DNA of 64,000 nt, taken from assembly GCF_029839275.1 (NCBI RefSeq), contig NZ_JAOCAH010000001.1, forward strand, positions 62,001 to 126,000, in the 5' to 3' direction. Numbering within the stretch: position 1 is the first letter of the stretch; each line of letters begins with the position of its first letter. A program made the translations under genes and the position numbers. Positions 8,684 through 16,752 of the stretch are shown in pieces. The notes below the pieces were generated by a model. It was not told the origin of the DNA, searched no databases, and saw nothing but the letters and a program-made list of their open reading frames with translations. The DNA comes from Pseudomonas sp. GD03944. GTDB taxonomy: Bacteria; Pseudomonadota; Gammaproteobacteria; Pseudomonadales; Pseudomonadaceae.

Positions 8684-9823
8684 CTAGGCCGCGTATGATA
8701 GCCAATTTCGGTAAAACTGCACCAGCGCCGTGGCAAGATCGGCCTGTGAAGCCCGTTCCAGAGCCCACCGCTGGCTGTGTTCGGCCAGTTCCGGCCACAC
8801 CTGCTGCACCGCCGCCCAGCCCGGCGCCATGTCCTCGCCAGCATTCCAGGCGTGCCACAAGGCACGTAACACCGCTCCTGCTTCAGCCGACAATCCCTCT
8901 ATATACAGGTCGAGAAACGCATCCAGCTTGTCCCAGTGCGCCCCTTCCGCCTGCTGATAGATGTGCCAGAGCAGCGGCTGCCCTGCCCACTGCGCCCGCA
9001 GGAACGAATCCTCCCCGCGCACCGCATTGAAATCGCAGCTCCACAGCAACAGGTCGTACTGCTCCTGGCGCATGAAGGGCAGCACTTGCACCTGCAACTG
9101 GCCGCGTTGCACGCAATCCCCCGCCTTGATCGCGGTCACACCGAGCCAGCGCTGCAGCTCGGCCACGATCCGCCCTTCAGGCACCAACAACTGGGTGGGC
9201 TGAGCGTCCGCCGCCAGCGCGCCCAGCCAACTGGCCAGCGCCGCGTTTTCGTAGGCGAACAGCGAGATCCGTCGCGCGCCGGCAACTGGCGTGACGCCCA
9301 GCGTCTGCAGGAACTGCCAAACCGCTGCATCGTCCGCCTGGAATGCCTCGCGCCTGGCCAGCAGGTCGCCCTCACGCAGCAGCCCGCCGCTGCCCGCGGT
9401 AAACCCGGGAAAGAAGAAAAACTTCTGCAAACCGTTCGATTGTAACGACGGCAGGCCATGGCAGCCTTCGACCCAGTCCTCGGCACTCAGGTACTCCAGG
9501 TTCAGCCACAGCACCTTCTGCGCCCGCGCCGCCATGGCCGCTACATAGGCCGGTGGCAACTCACAGGCGAAGGCCTCGATCACCACGTCCGCCGGCTCGG
9601 CCGCCTGCCAATCGCGGGGCCAGTGCCGCACCTCGACACCCAGCACCACCTGCTGCTCGGCTGCCGGGTCCGCCTGCGGGCAGATCGCCGCGAACGCTGC
9701 CAGGTCGTCGACCCACAGGCGCACCGCCGCCCCCTGCTCGCTCGCCAGTTGCCGGGCCAGCCGCCAGGTCACGCCGATATCACCGTAGTTATCGACCACG
9801 CTGCAGAAAATGTCCCACTTCAC
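8684..9823 (-). CDS. earP: EF-P arginine-32 rhamnosyltransferase EarP
   Basis: Transfers rhamnose from dTDP-rhamnose to Arg32 of EF-P, needed for its activity in this lineage. The N-terminal DIFCSVVDNYGDIGVTWRLA motif holds the two conserved Asp residues (D11 and D15 here) and the C-terminal half has the NAVRGEDSFLRAQWAG nucleotide-sugar site. A GTG start at 9823 gives 379 residues, the family length; the frame continues open upstream to 10456 but that part is not EarP-like. It lies 33 bp upstream of efp on the same strand. Confidence 0.95.
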   Translation of the reverse strand: MKWDIFCSVVDNYGDIGVTWRLARQLASEQGAAVRLWVDDLAAFAAICPQADPAAEQQVVLGVEVRHWPRDWQAAEPADVVIEAFACELPPAYVAAMAARAQKVLWLNLEYLSAEDWVEGCHGLPSLQSNGLQKFFFFPGFTAGSGGLLREGDLLARREAFQADDAAVWQFLQTLGVTPVAGARRISLFAYENAALASWLGALAADAQPTQLLVPEGRIVAELQRWLGVTAIKAGDCVQRGQLQVQVLPFMRQEQYDLLLWSCDFNAVRGEDSFLRAQWAGQPLLWHIYQQAEGAHWDKLDAFLDLYIEGLSAEAGAVLRALWHAWNAGEDMAPGWAAVQQVWPELAEHSQRWALERASQADLATALVQFYRNWLSYAA

Positions 9824-9886
9824 TCGGGCACACCCATCGCCAAAAACGCGCAGTGTAGCGCTTGCGCCTGCTTTCCCGGGCACAAA

Positions 9887-9913
9887 AGAAAAGCCCGCCA
9901 TAAGGCGGGCAAA
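9887..9913 (-). terminator. Intrinsic terminator of the small gene at 9996
   Basis: GCCCGCC, a four-base loop, GGCGGGC and TTTTCTTTT on the minus strand, about 80 bp after the small gene and before earP. Confidence 0.75.
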
Positions 9914-9995
9914 GGTTGTGCCGGAGCAGCACGATGAATAAACGGGCAGTCTCGGACTGCCAAAGTGCGCCAGGGGGGGGCGCAGGGAGAGTCGG

Positions 9996-10205
9996 TTACG
10001 CGGCGAGCGCGTGGAAATCCTTGTGGCGCATGGCGAGTTCGAACTGCCAGATCGACTGGCTGGCCAGCGCCGCGTCCTGCGAGGTAAAGGGGCCGGACTT
10101 CTGCACACCGTCGATGACCACATACCAGCAGGCCAATACACCCTCGCGTTGCAGCGCAGGCGGTACGGCAGAACCGATAACAGACATGATGTTGATGTGC
10201 GGCAT
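9996..10205 (-). CDS. Conserved small hypothetical protein
   Basis: Sixty-nine residues, no signal peptide or membrane segment. The central part, CWYVVIDGVQKSGPFTSQDA, resembles a small domain that packs Trp and Tyr around a beta turn, seen in several short Pseudomonas proteins of unknown function. The ATG at 10205 has a strong GGAGG eight bases upstream and sets the start, although the frame stays open to 10964. It is followed by its own terminator. Confidence 0.65.
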   Translation of the reverse strand: MPHINIMSVIGSAVPPALQREGVLACWYVVIDGVQKSGPFTSQDAALASQSIWQFELAMRHKDFHALAA

Positions 10206-10535
10206 GGGCCACCTCCAGGACTTGATGGAAGTAACGTTAAACGCCCGGCCGCGCCTGCAGAAATCACCCGTCTTGATAGTAGCCATGCAAATTTCGAATT
10301 TACTGGCTGCAGCGCCCGCCAACCGTGGCCTGCAGCACCGAAGCGCGCCTTCGCCAAGGAGCTCGAAGCCCGCTCTGGCGCCCCGCAGTGGCTCACCGGC
10401 TTGTGACGACAGCCCATTTTCGAAGACCGAATACCGCAGTTTTCGACCCCCTTCACACCCGCGCCCTACTCCTGCCGAACGGGCCTGTGGCACATTGGCG
10501 CCCTCTTCTTGTGCCCTGATACGAAAAGGATTTCG
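10206..10535. other. Divergent intergenic region, no gene seen
   Basis: A 330-bp stretch between two divergent small genes. It must hold promoters for both, but no clear promoter or hairpin could be assigned by eye. Confidence 0.4.
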
Positions 10536-10991
10536 GTGAAAAAGACACTCATCATCATCGGCTGCACCGTGATTACCCTGGTGGTACTGATCGGCGCCAT
10601 CGCCCTCTACGCCATGCGCTCGACAACGGACTACTCCGCCACGGCCGCGCCCTATATCAAAGACGCCATCACCCAGATATCCACCTGGGACACGCACACC
10701 ACCAAACGACTGCTGGCAGCCGACACCCTCGCCAAGACCCGGGACGAAAACCTGGCACAACTGCTGAAGTGGTTCGAAAAGCTCGGCAGCCTGCGCAGCA
10801 TCGAAGAGCCGGTGCTCACCAACCTTTCCAGCAACTACAGCCTCACCGGCAGCAAACAGGTGACCTCCACCTACAACGTCATCACCCACTACGAGCACGG
10901 CGAAGCTCAGATCACCCTGCAACTGATCGAGGTGGACGGTGGGTTTGCGGTGCAGCAATTTCACCTGAGTTCGCCGGCATTGATTGATTAG
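10536..10991 (+). CDS. Hypothetical membrane-anchored protein
   Basis: A 151-residue protein with an N-terminal hydrophobic helix (about residues 4-26) and a soluble C-terminal domain that would face the periplasm. No known domain was recognised. The end (ITLQLIEVDGGFAVQQFHLSSP) looks like beta strands. The GTG at 10536 has AAAAGGA eight bases upstream and is preferred to the upstream ATG at 10509. It stands alone. Confidence 0.6.
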   Translation: MKKTLIIIGCTVITLVVLIGAIALYAMRSTTDYSATAAPYIKDAITQISTWDTHTTKRLLAADTLAKTRDENLAQLLKWFEKLGSLRSIEEPVLTNLSSNYSLTGSKQVTSTYNVITHYEHGEAQITLQLIEVDGGFAVQQFHLSSPALID

Positions 10992-11161
10992 CCAAACCTC
11001 GGTAGCCGCCGGGTGTGGCTACTAGAGCCACGCCTTCAGCGCTCCCAAAGCGGCAGGCTGATCGAAGCGGCTACTGGATGGGATGTCCCAGGCAGCGTCC
11101 CGGCCAGCCTGCGACGGGTGAAAGGTGAATGCAGGGCTTGCGCACCGCTAGCAACGCAACG

Positions 11162-12130
11162 TCAGTACACACTCACACTGCGCAGGCGATCCAGCGAATC
11201 ACCCATCTTGTAGGTGAACGGACGCCCCAGGGCTGCCGCCATCTCACGGCATTTGGACTCTAGGTGCGTGTGCGAGAAGTATTCGACCCTGGCCTGTTCG
11301 TGACTCACCTGGCCCAGCGGGCCGATCAGTATTTCCAGCTGGGTGATTCCGCGCTTGTTCCCCACCCGCCCTCCAGCCGTGTCGCCGGTCAGCTGAGTCG
11401 ACATCTTCATGTCTCCGCTTGCCAGCGCGGCCTGCAACTCGGGCATATCAACGGCGATATCAACCGGAATGTGATCCCTGCTGTAAGGGGTGTACAGATT
11501 CTTGGTGAGCATCGCCTCGGCAGGCTTACCCTCTCGTTCGAACAGGCGTAAGTCATAGAAGGGCAATTGCGGTTCAACCGTCATGCTCACACTGCAGAAC
11601 GCCTCGCTGTCCGTCTGCCTGGAGCCGGCCAGCGCCGAATTCAACACATCGGTAAGGCCATAGCTCACACCGATCAGCACATCCTTCACGCCAAGGCCGG
11701 CCGTGTATTCGCGCGGCAACGCAGCGGCCTGCTCCCGCACCTCGACTGACCCGGTCTCCATATCCTCCGGACGCAACGTAAAGGTCACGCCGATAGCCTG
11801 TTCCCTGCCACCGACAATGACCTTCAGTGCATCGTGCAGCGCCGCTTTTTGCGCCTCCTCAAGCTCCTTGAACACCGAGGTGCTGAGCACGATCGTCGAG
11901 CCTCCGCTCTCCCCCAGGAGCATATCCACCTGCTCGGGGTCGATACCTTGTTTGCGCAGCACGTCGGAAAGCTGAAGCCGGTACACCGACATGATGTTTG
12001 CTGCCGAGACGTCAACGCGATAAGCATTGTTCTGCACCCTGGTATCGAATTCGAGGGTGGCAAAATCCTTGTCACAACCGCTCAACAACAGCGCCAGCGG
12101 TACAAACAGATAGTGGGGCTTGATACGCAT
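11162..12130 (-). CDS. Hypothetical lipoprotein
   Basis: A 322-residue protein with a lipoprotein signal peptide: positive start, hydrophobic core and lipobox LLSGC (Cys at about 19), followed by Asp-Lys-Asp. The Asp after Cys may keep it in the inner membrane. The mature part has no domain recognised by eye. It lies just outside the tRNA-Ser island, so its boundary may mark older chromosome. Confidence 0.7.
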   Translation of the reverse strand: MRIKPHYLFVPLALLLSGCDKDFATLEFDTRVQNNAYRVDVSAANIMSVYRLQLSDVLRKQGIDPEQVDMLLGESGGSTIVLSTSVFKELEEAQKAALHDALKVIVGGREQAIGVTFTLRPEDMETGSVEVREQAAALPREYTAGLGVKDVLIGVSYGLTDVLNSALAGSRQTDSEAFCSVSMTVEPQLPFYDLRLFEREGKPAEAMLTKNLYTPYSRDHIPVDIAVDMPELQAALASGDMKMSTQLTGDTAGGRVGNKRGITQLEILIGPLGQVSHEQARVEYFSHTHLESKCREMAAALGRPFTYKMGDSLDRLRSVSVY

Positions 12131-12336
12131 CCTTACGTCCTTCGATCAGGGTTATCCGGCGCGGCAGCCTAAAGACCGCATACCCCTGGCGCAACCTAAC
12201 AGCGCTCGAATCAGTCGCGTACGGCCGACAGCGTCGGATTTTGTGATGTGGGTCATCTGCCAATCGCGAACTGCCTACAACGGTGCTGAGGTATTGGCGA
12301 TTGAGGTGCACAGTCAGCAGGCTGGGGCCGGAGCCC

Positions 12337-12406
12337 AAAAAGCAAAAACCCCTGAGCTGAGGCATCAGGGGCTCGCGGACGTGGCTGTGAAGAGGAGATT
12401 CGAAGC
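12337..12406 (-). repeat. Degenerate distal attachment site (copy of tRNA-Ser 3' end plus terminator)
   Basis: Matches the region 17759-17829 over about 70 bases with roughly 80 percent identity by eye: AAAAGCAAAA, the ACCCCTGAG...ATCAGGGG stem, GTGGC.GTGAAGA.GAGATTCGAA. It lacks the rest of a tRNA and so is not a second gene. The remaining 12131-12518 holds no gene that could be recognised. Confidence 0.75.
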
Positions 12407-12518
12407 TGTTTCGGTAGCGTCTCAATTCGTGCTAAACCCAATCGTTACGGGCTTTCCGCCCCACTCGCCAGCTCGATTCGTCCTATTCGGCTCTATGATT
12501 TCGACACCTTTTTGCCAC

Positions 12519-12920
12519 TCAGCCTGCACGCAGCTCGTTGATCAACTCCGGGTGCCTGCCCAGGATCTTGAACAACTGCACCAGCGGTTGCGGTGCTTCC
12601 GTACTGCCGCGCTCGTAGCGAGAAAACGCATTCGGGCCACCGCCGAACAGCTCCGCCGCTTCTCGCTGGCTCAACCGCAACTGTTTACGCACACTGCGAA
12701 TCAGCTCTTGATTGCCGTCCTGGGCGTTCACCTGCTGGCGAAACTCGTTCATGGCACGCATAACGCGCTCACTCTCAGCCGGGCCAGTCAGGGACTCACC
12801 ACAAGCATCGCACCAGTCAGCCACAACTGCAGTAATTTGGGTGGTCTGCCCCTTGTAGGTGAAGGGCATATCGCGGGTGTCGTGAACCAGTTCCGCCCCG
12901 TCGCATACTGGACATTTCAT
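12519..12920 (-). CDS. mqsA: Type II antitoxin MqsA
   Basis: Antitoxin that binds MqsR and represses its own operon. The 133 residues show both domains: an N-terminal zinc domain with C3, C6, C37 and C40, and a C-terminal XRE-type helix-turn-helix (about 70-105, LRLSQREAAELFGGGPNAF) with N97 and R101, the DNA-contacting residues of E. coli MqsA at the same numbers. The ATG at 12920 has AAGGAG eight bases upstream; the GTG two codons earlier is too close to it. It is the second gene, starting within 3 bp of the mqsR stop. Confidence 0.95.
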   Translation of the reverse strand: MKCPVCDGAELVHDTRDMPFTYKGQTTQITAVVADWCDACGESLTGPAESERVMRAMNEFRQQVNAQDGNQELIRSVRKQLRLSQREAAELFGGGPNAFSRYERGSTEAPQPLVQLFKILGRHPELINELRAG

Positions 12921-12922
12921 GG

Positions 12923-13219
12923 TCACTTCTCCTTAAAGGAAACGATCAGCAGATCGGCCACCAGCGTGAACTTCAGGTAGACCTGTCCGAATTCGGTATC
13001 GGGTCGGTAAACGTCCTGCCAGGTAGTATGATCCGCATAGGTTGTCATGCTCTTGAAAAAGTCGCGGCTACTCAGGGCACTGATGACGGCCAGCATGTCG
13101 GCCATCTCCATACCCAGCTCAGCACCCCCTTCCAGGGCCACGCGGGTAAAGCGATAACGCTGGTCGGCTACGGCCTGCTTCACCAGCTCAAGCTTGAAAT
13201 GGGGTTTGCGCTTTTCCAT
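12923..13219 (-). CDS. mqsR: Type II toxin MqsR, mRNA interferase
   Basis: Ribosome-independent endoribonuclease that cuts mRNA at GCU in E. coli. The 98-residue product has exactly the E. coli length, and K56, Q68, Y81 and K96 of the active site are all in place, within DFFKSMTTYADHT, TWQDVYRP, GQVYLK and the closing VSFKEK. Toxin-first order and a shared operator are as in E. coli. The ATG at 13219 follows a weak ribosome site; an in-frame TTG three codons upstream has a better spaced AAGG. Confidence 0.96.
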   Translation of the reverse strand: MEKRKPHFKLELVKQAVADQRYRFTRVALEGGAELGMEMADMLAVISALSSRDFFKSMTTYADHTTWQDVYRPDTEFGQVYLKFTLVADLLIVSFKEK

Positions 13220-13230
13220 GCCGCACAAAA

Positions 13231-13245
13231 TAACCTTTTAGGTTA
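13231..13245. promoter_or_regulatory. MqsA operator
   Basis: Perfect palindrome TAACCTTTTAGGTTA 11 bp before mqsR. It is the AACCT-N-AGGTT motif bound by MqsA in E. coli, so the operon is likely autorepressed. A small divergent frame starts 20 bp to the right. Confidence 0.9.
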
Positions 13246-13265
13246 ATTTATTCAAGGTAGCAGCC

Positions 13266-13418
13266 ATGAAAGACGACCGCCGTAAGCGATTGCGCAAAGA
13301 ACTGCTTGACGGTGCCGCCTCCAAGCCCGCAAAGCCGGCTGATCACCAATACTTTGCTCACCTCCGCAGCCACATTGGAACGTATAGGCTGCAGCCTAAG
13401 GCTGTTTCGGAACGGTAA
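13266..13418 (+). CDS. Possible small ORF, antitoxin-like fragment
   Basis: Fifty residues starting at an ATG with CAAGG eight bases upstream. The first 37 residues (basic start, then ELLDGAASKPAKPADHQYF and LRSHI) resemble the C-terminal part of small ParD-like antitoxins, without the ribbon-helix-helix that would precede it. The tail is unlike the family. It is divergent from mqsR and shares its operator region. It may be a remnant of another toxin-antitoxin pair; no partner toxin is seen. Confidence 0.35.
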   Translation: MKDDRRKRLRKELLDGAASKPAKPADHQYFAHLRSHIGTYRLQPKAVSER

Positions 13419-13544
13419 AGTACGGCTCGCGCTTCCTCCAAGCGTCATCAAAGCCTAGATTTTTTAGCATCATCTTGACATCATTCCGTACATCTCTAAC
13501 GAGACATAGCCTAACTTGCACCAATAGGAAAATTGGAGATTTAA

Positions 13545-14039
13545 TTGAAAATCAAAGGAATTGTTTCCGCACTGTCTCTATTTACAGTAATCACAGGCTG
13601 TTCTAGCGAGCCGTCCCAGCATTATGTTTACCATCAAAATATTCTGGGGCCGTGGGACTGTAACTACAGCTTCAAAGAAAATGACTTTGTAGCAAGCATC
13701 AGCTCGACTGACACCTATGTTCGCAACGGCGCTTCCCACTCATTCGGCATCATGAAAATTCGCTACGCAAGCGAAGCGCCTGAAGTCGAATACTCCATAG
13801 CAGGCACTGCCACTTGGAAAATTCAAGGCAAGTACTTAATTCAGACCATGACAGATGTAAAAATCGTCAATGTCTCTCATCCGGAAGTTGACGAAATTTT
13901 CAACTTGCAGGAAATGTTCCCAACAAATGTTAGTGAATCGTCTGAGATTCTTAAACTGACCGCCACTGAACTCGTATTGGATAGCGAATCTGGCGCAGGC
14001 CTCTACACTTGCTCTAAAGCAAGCAAGCCGAAAGCCTAA
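13545..14039 (+). CDS. Hypothetical lipoprotein
   Basis: A 164-residue protein with a lipoprotein signal (basic start, hydrophobic core, VITGC lipobox with Cys at about 19). The mature part reads as an extracytoplasmic beta domain with GPWDCNY early and a Cys near the end that may pair. No known family was recognised. The only fitting start is a TTG at 13545, with TTGGAG six bases upstream. Base composition is clearly AT-richer than the flanks, consistent with transfer. Confidence 0.7.
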   Translation: MKIKGIVSALSLFTVITGCSSEPSQHYVYHQNILGPWDCNYSFKENDFVASISSTDTYVRNGASHSFGIMKIRYASEAPEVEYSIAGTATWKIQGKYLIQTMTDVKIVNVSHPEVDEIFNLQEMFPTNVSESSEILKLTATELVLDSESGAGLYTCSKASKPKA

Positions 14040-14054
14040 CCATCCACTACAGGC

Positions 14055-14081
14055 AAAGCCCCGTCCCTATATAGGGGCTTT
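14055..14081. terminator. Weak hairpin terminator
   Basis: AAAGCCCC and GGGGCTTT with a short loop, just after the lipoprotein gene and before the convergent pseudogene. The T-tract is short on both strands. Confidence 0.6.
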
Positions 14082-14086
14082 ACTCA

Positions 14087-14854
14087 TCACCCTATCGGGT
14101 TAAAGCTACTCGCCGCAGAGCAATAGTGCGTTTTCGTACGATCACTGTGTGTTTTGCGGTCACTGTCATAGCGGGCCTAGGTCCTGCACTGTTCGTGAAA
14201 GTGCTGCTTGGCGGCCTTTCGGCATTCTCGGTAGTCGATTGATCCGCGCCGGTGATAGGCTCAAACGCTGGTGCCATCGATGTAGTTGTTTACCGATAGC
14301 CATTCCGCCAGGTAATTCGTGCCGCCATTCCAGCTTTTAATCCACTTGGATGTACGCTCGTGGCTTACCTGCCTGGTCTGGCGCTGCTGCGTCTGCTGGG
14401 GTGCTTGGGCTATGCGATGCGCTGCGGGCGGTGTGTAGGTGCTGGCCGGCTGCTTGGGCGTGTAGTTCTAGTCACTGAACACGTTCTGCGAGCTGGCAAT
14501 CGCCCTCGCCTTTCCTTCCTCTGTCCACGCCATCGAGGCGTATGGCTGAAGCGGGCTTACCGGCTCGTATGCAGCCCGTTGTGCGGGTGGATCGATGGAA
14601 ATGGATGACAACCTTGTAGGCTCTTCCGGTTCACTGTAGGGCTGTGGCGCCAGTTGCTGGCTGAACAGGAGTTTGACGTCTACGTGAATCGCCTGCTTTA
14701 GCTGACCAACATTGATCACGATTGGTTTGGCAAACAGCGCGATAACGCTCCAGGTAATCGCGGAACCTACACCCAGGATGGCCACCATTCTCCATGGGCT
14801 GGGCTTTTTCTTGCTGCGTAGATAGTCTGGTGCATCGTCCCAGTCGGATTTCAT
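14087..14854 (-). pseudogene. Decayed membrane protein gene with three in-frame stops
   Basis: The ATG at 14854 opens a 128-residue frame (DDAPDYLRSKKKPSPW, then one membrane helix at about 23-45) that ends at a TAG at 14468-14470. The same frame continues with protein-like sequence through a TGA at 14261-14263 and a TAG at 14177-14179 to a final TGA at 14087-14089. The parts beyond the stops contain HERTSKWIKSWNGGTNYLAEW, RRGSIDYRECRKAAKQHF and YCSAASSFNPIG, which read as the conserved end of one Pseudomonas island-associated protein. No frameshift is needed to join them. Only the first 128 residues can now be made. Confidence 0.7.
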
Positions 14855-14880
14855 AAAGCCTTCCTTGGCCGGTCCAGACC

Positions 14881-16650
14881 TTAAAAACGAATTGCCAGTT
14901 GAGCTATTTGCTTGGCTGAGCTAGCCAGCTCTGTATTGTCACCATTTCGCCAGTATAAATACTCACCGACATACGACAACTCTTTCTGGGGCTGAATGGT
15001 TATCACAATAACACCCAGCCCATAGTAGGAATTATAGTCAATATTGGAAAGTACAGAGGTCTTTAACGCCTCTGACAGGTTAGAATTCTTAATCGCATTC
15101 CTCCAAATAGAAACATATTCCTCTGTAGAAATACCAAGGACTTTTGCCTCTCTTGCAACCCCGACAACAAAACGCTCCCCAACTTTCTTTGCATCAATGC
15201 CGTCTAACGCTTTAACTCTTGCAGCATCTGAGTCTTTATCAGTTACGCCAATTATTATTTTTCCTGCCTTATGGGCTCCATTGTTGGCTATTCCGCATAT
15301 TGTATTAATAACTTTTTGTATGACGGAATCATCCTTGCCTCGCTTAGCATCCAGACTCAAAAAACCTTGTTTCAACTCATAGTCAGCCAGCTCAATTTCG
15401 GATCGCCTAATGGTCGCTTCAATATCTGTCGTGGCATAATTACCATAAATCTTGCTTCTAATATCCTCCGAGACAAAATATGGTGAAATCAAGCCTTTAA
15501 TTTGGTTTATATTTTTTCGCCTCTCTTCAACAAGAGTGGCTTTTCGAGAGGTTTCAAGGCGACTATTTAAATCCGTCAAAGACTTTCTAACGCCGGCATA
15601 ATTTGCAACTTTTTTACCTTCCAGCACGATTAATTCATGAAGCGCTATTAACAGCACAGCAAATATGGAGGGAAATGCGTTTGTATTTCTATTCTTGAAG
15701 AGAATATTTCTAAGCTTATCAGAGACCCCTTCATTACAAATCGTAATGACCTCATCAACGCAAAACTTAAACTCCTCACGGAATTTATTAGCCCCATATA
15801 CGCTGAGAGCATTAAGCAGTTGATTACTTTTATCTGACCCAGCTTGATAAATTTCATCAAGCGCATCTTTAGAGCGCTCAATGAGCTCACCTCCAACTAT
15901 GCACGCTGCAATATCAGCTATACACTGCTCATCCATGCTATCGCGTAAATCAGTAGACTTTAGAACTCCCTGATTCACCCAAAAAACCTCTTCCGCCCTT
16001 ACCTCATATCCATGCTTAGTCATCGGCAAATCAATACTTATCGCCGGCATTGACTTTAGCGGCAACACTTGATCTGACGTATCTCCTCTCATATCGCATG
16101 CGATATCCCGCACCATCTCGGAAAATGCATTTTGAACTCCAGCCTGCCTGCGCTCTTGATCACTCAACCTATGGCCATAGGTATTAATTCGATCAAAGAC
16201 ATCATTTATTTCTTCCTCCGTCGCATTTCGCATAACGGATATAGACAACACATAGTCAAGGATTGTGCTTACTTCTTTTTGGCCTAGCAAAAACGTAGTA
16301 TTAGGAGCTTCAAATCGCCCCTCGTCCGCCAATCCCTTTGCAGTAGGAAAATGCTGAAGGTTAAAATATCTTCCATCTGCCAGCGGAAATGACGCCTCGA
16401 TAAAAGACAAAATCGTATGTAGGCGCTGGAGACCATCAATAATTTCGTATGCCCCAGGCTGTCCCTCTCGCTCCGCCACTAAAATTGCTGGGATAGGATA
16501 TTTCTTCAGGATCGATTCAATCAGCTTCTGTTTTTCTTCTAGCGTCCACACTAGCTTTCTTTGATAGCGCCTATTAACGTGCAGCTTATCCTCAGTAAAT
16601 AGCGCATACATAGATTGAATAGGATTTTGTTGTGTACTTAATTCAGCCAT
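14881..16650 (-). CDS. DUF262 - AlbA_2 (Schlafen-type) fusion protein, putative defence nuclease
   Basis: A 589-residue cytoplasmic protein of two recognisable parts. Residues about 8-170 are a DUF262 (ParB/Srx-like) domain with YQRKLVW (29-35), SILKKYPIP, the IDGLQRLHTI motif (D72, Q75, R76) and VFDRINTYG plus the Glu/Arg helix. Residues about 415-577 fit AlbA_2 of Schlafen proteins: YELKQGF (E425, K427), IANNGAHKAGKIIIGVTDKD and a final YLYWRNGDNTELAS. Between lies a helical region. DUF262 occurs in GmrSD, BrxU and SspE, which restrict phage DNA. The gene is much AT-richer than its surroundings. No methylase or partner is adjacent, so a stand-alone role is inferred. The last 27 bases before the pseudogene suggest they were once one transcript. 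Confidence 0.8.
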   Translation of the reverse strand: MAELSTQQNPIQSMYALFTEDKLHVNRRYQRKLVWTLEEKQKLIESILKKYPIPAILVAEREGQPGAYEIIDGLQRLHTILSFIEASFPLADGRYFNLQHFPTAKGLADEGRFEAPNTTFLLGQKEVSTILDYVLSISVMRNATEEEINDVFDRINTYGHRLSDQERRQAGVQNAFSEMVRDIACDMRGDTSDQVLPLKSMPAISIDLPMTKHGYEVRAEEVFWVNQGVLKSTDLRDSMDEQCIADIAACIVGGELIERSKDALDEIYQAGSDKSNQLLNALSVYGANKFREEFKFCVDEVITICNEGVSDKLRNILFKNRNTNAFPSIFAVLLIALHELIVLEGKKVANYAGVRKSLTDLNSRLETSRKATLVEERRKNINQIKGLISPYFVSEDIRSKIYGNYATTDIEATIRRSEIELADYELKQGFLSLDAKRGKDDSVIQKVINTICGIANNGAHKAGKIIIGVTDKDSDAARVKALDGIDAKKVGERFVVGVAREAKVLGISTEEYVSIWRNAIKNSNLSEALKTSVLSNIDYNSYYGLGVIVITIQPQKELSYVGEYLYWRNGDNTELASSAKQIAQLAIRF

Positions 16651-16752
16651 AGCATGTTTTTCCTTAAACCTACACTTGTTAAATCTAGCGAACTCAAAAT
16701 ACTTAAGTCCTCAGCCGGGAATACCAACGCCTAGCCACTTCCGCTGTAATCG

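Noticed and set aside
12381..12420. Second tRNA-Ser gene
   Set aside because: Only the 3' end is present, with mismatches and no anticodon arm. It is a boundary repeat.
13248..13451. 67-codon frame on the - strand
   Set aside because: Opposite the 13266 frame; no ribosome site and no family pattern.
14092..14277. 61-codon frame on the - strand
   Set aside because: Out of frame with the conserved remnant in the same segment, which explains the sequence better.
14087..14854. Selenocysteine or pyrrolysine recoding of the three stops
   Set aside because: Stops are of two kinds, no SECIS-like hairpin is seen after the TGA, and decay is simpler. The alternative of suppression is only noted in the finding.
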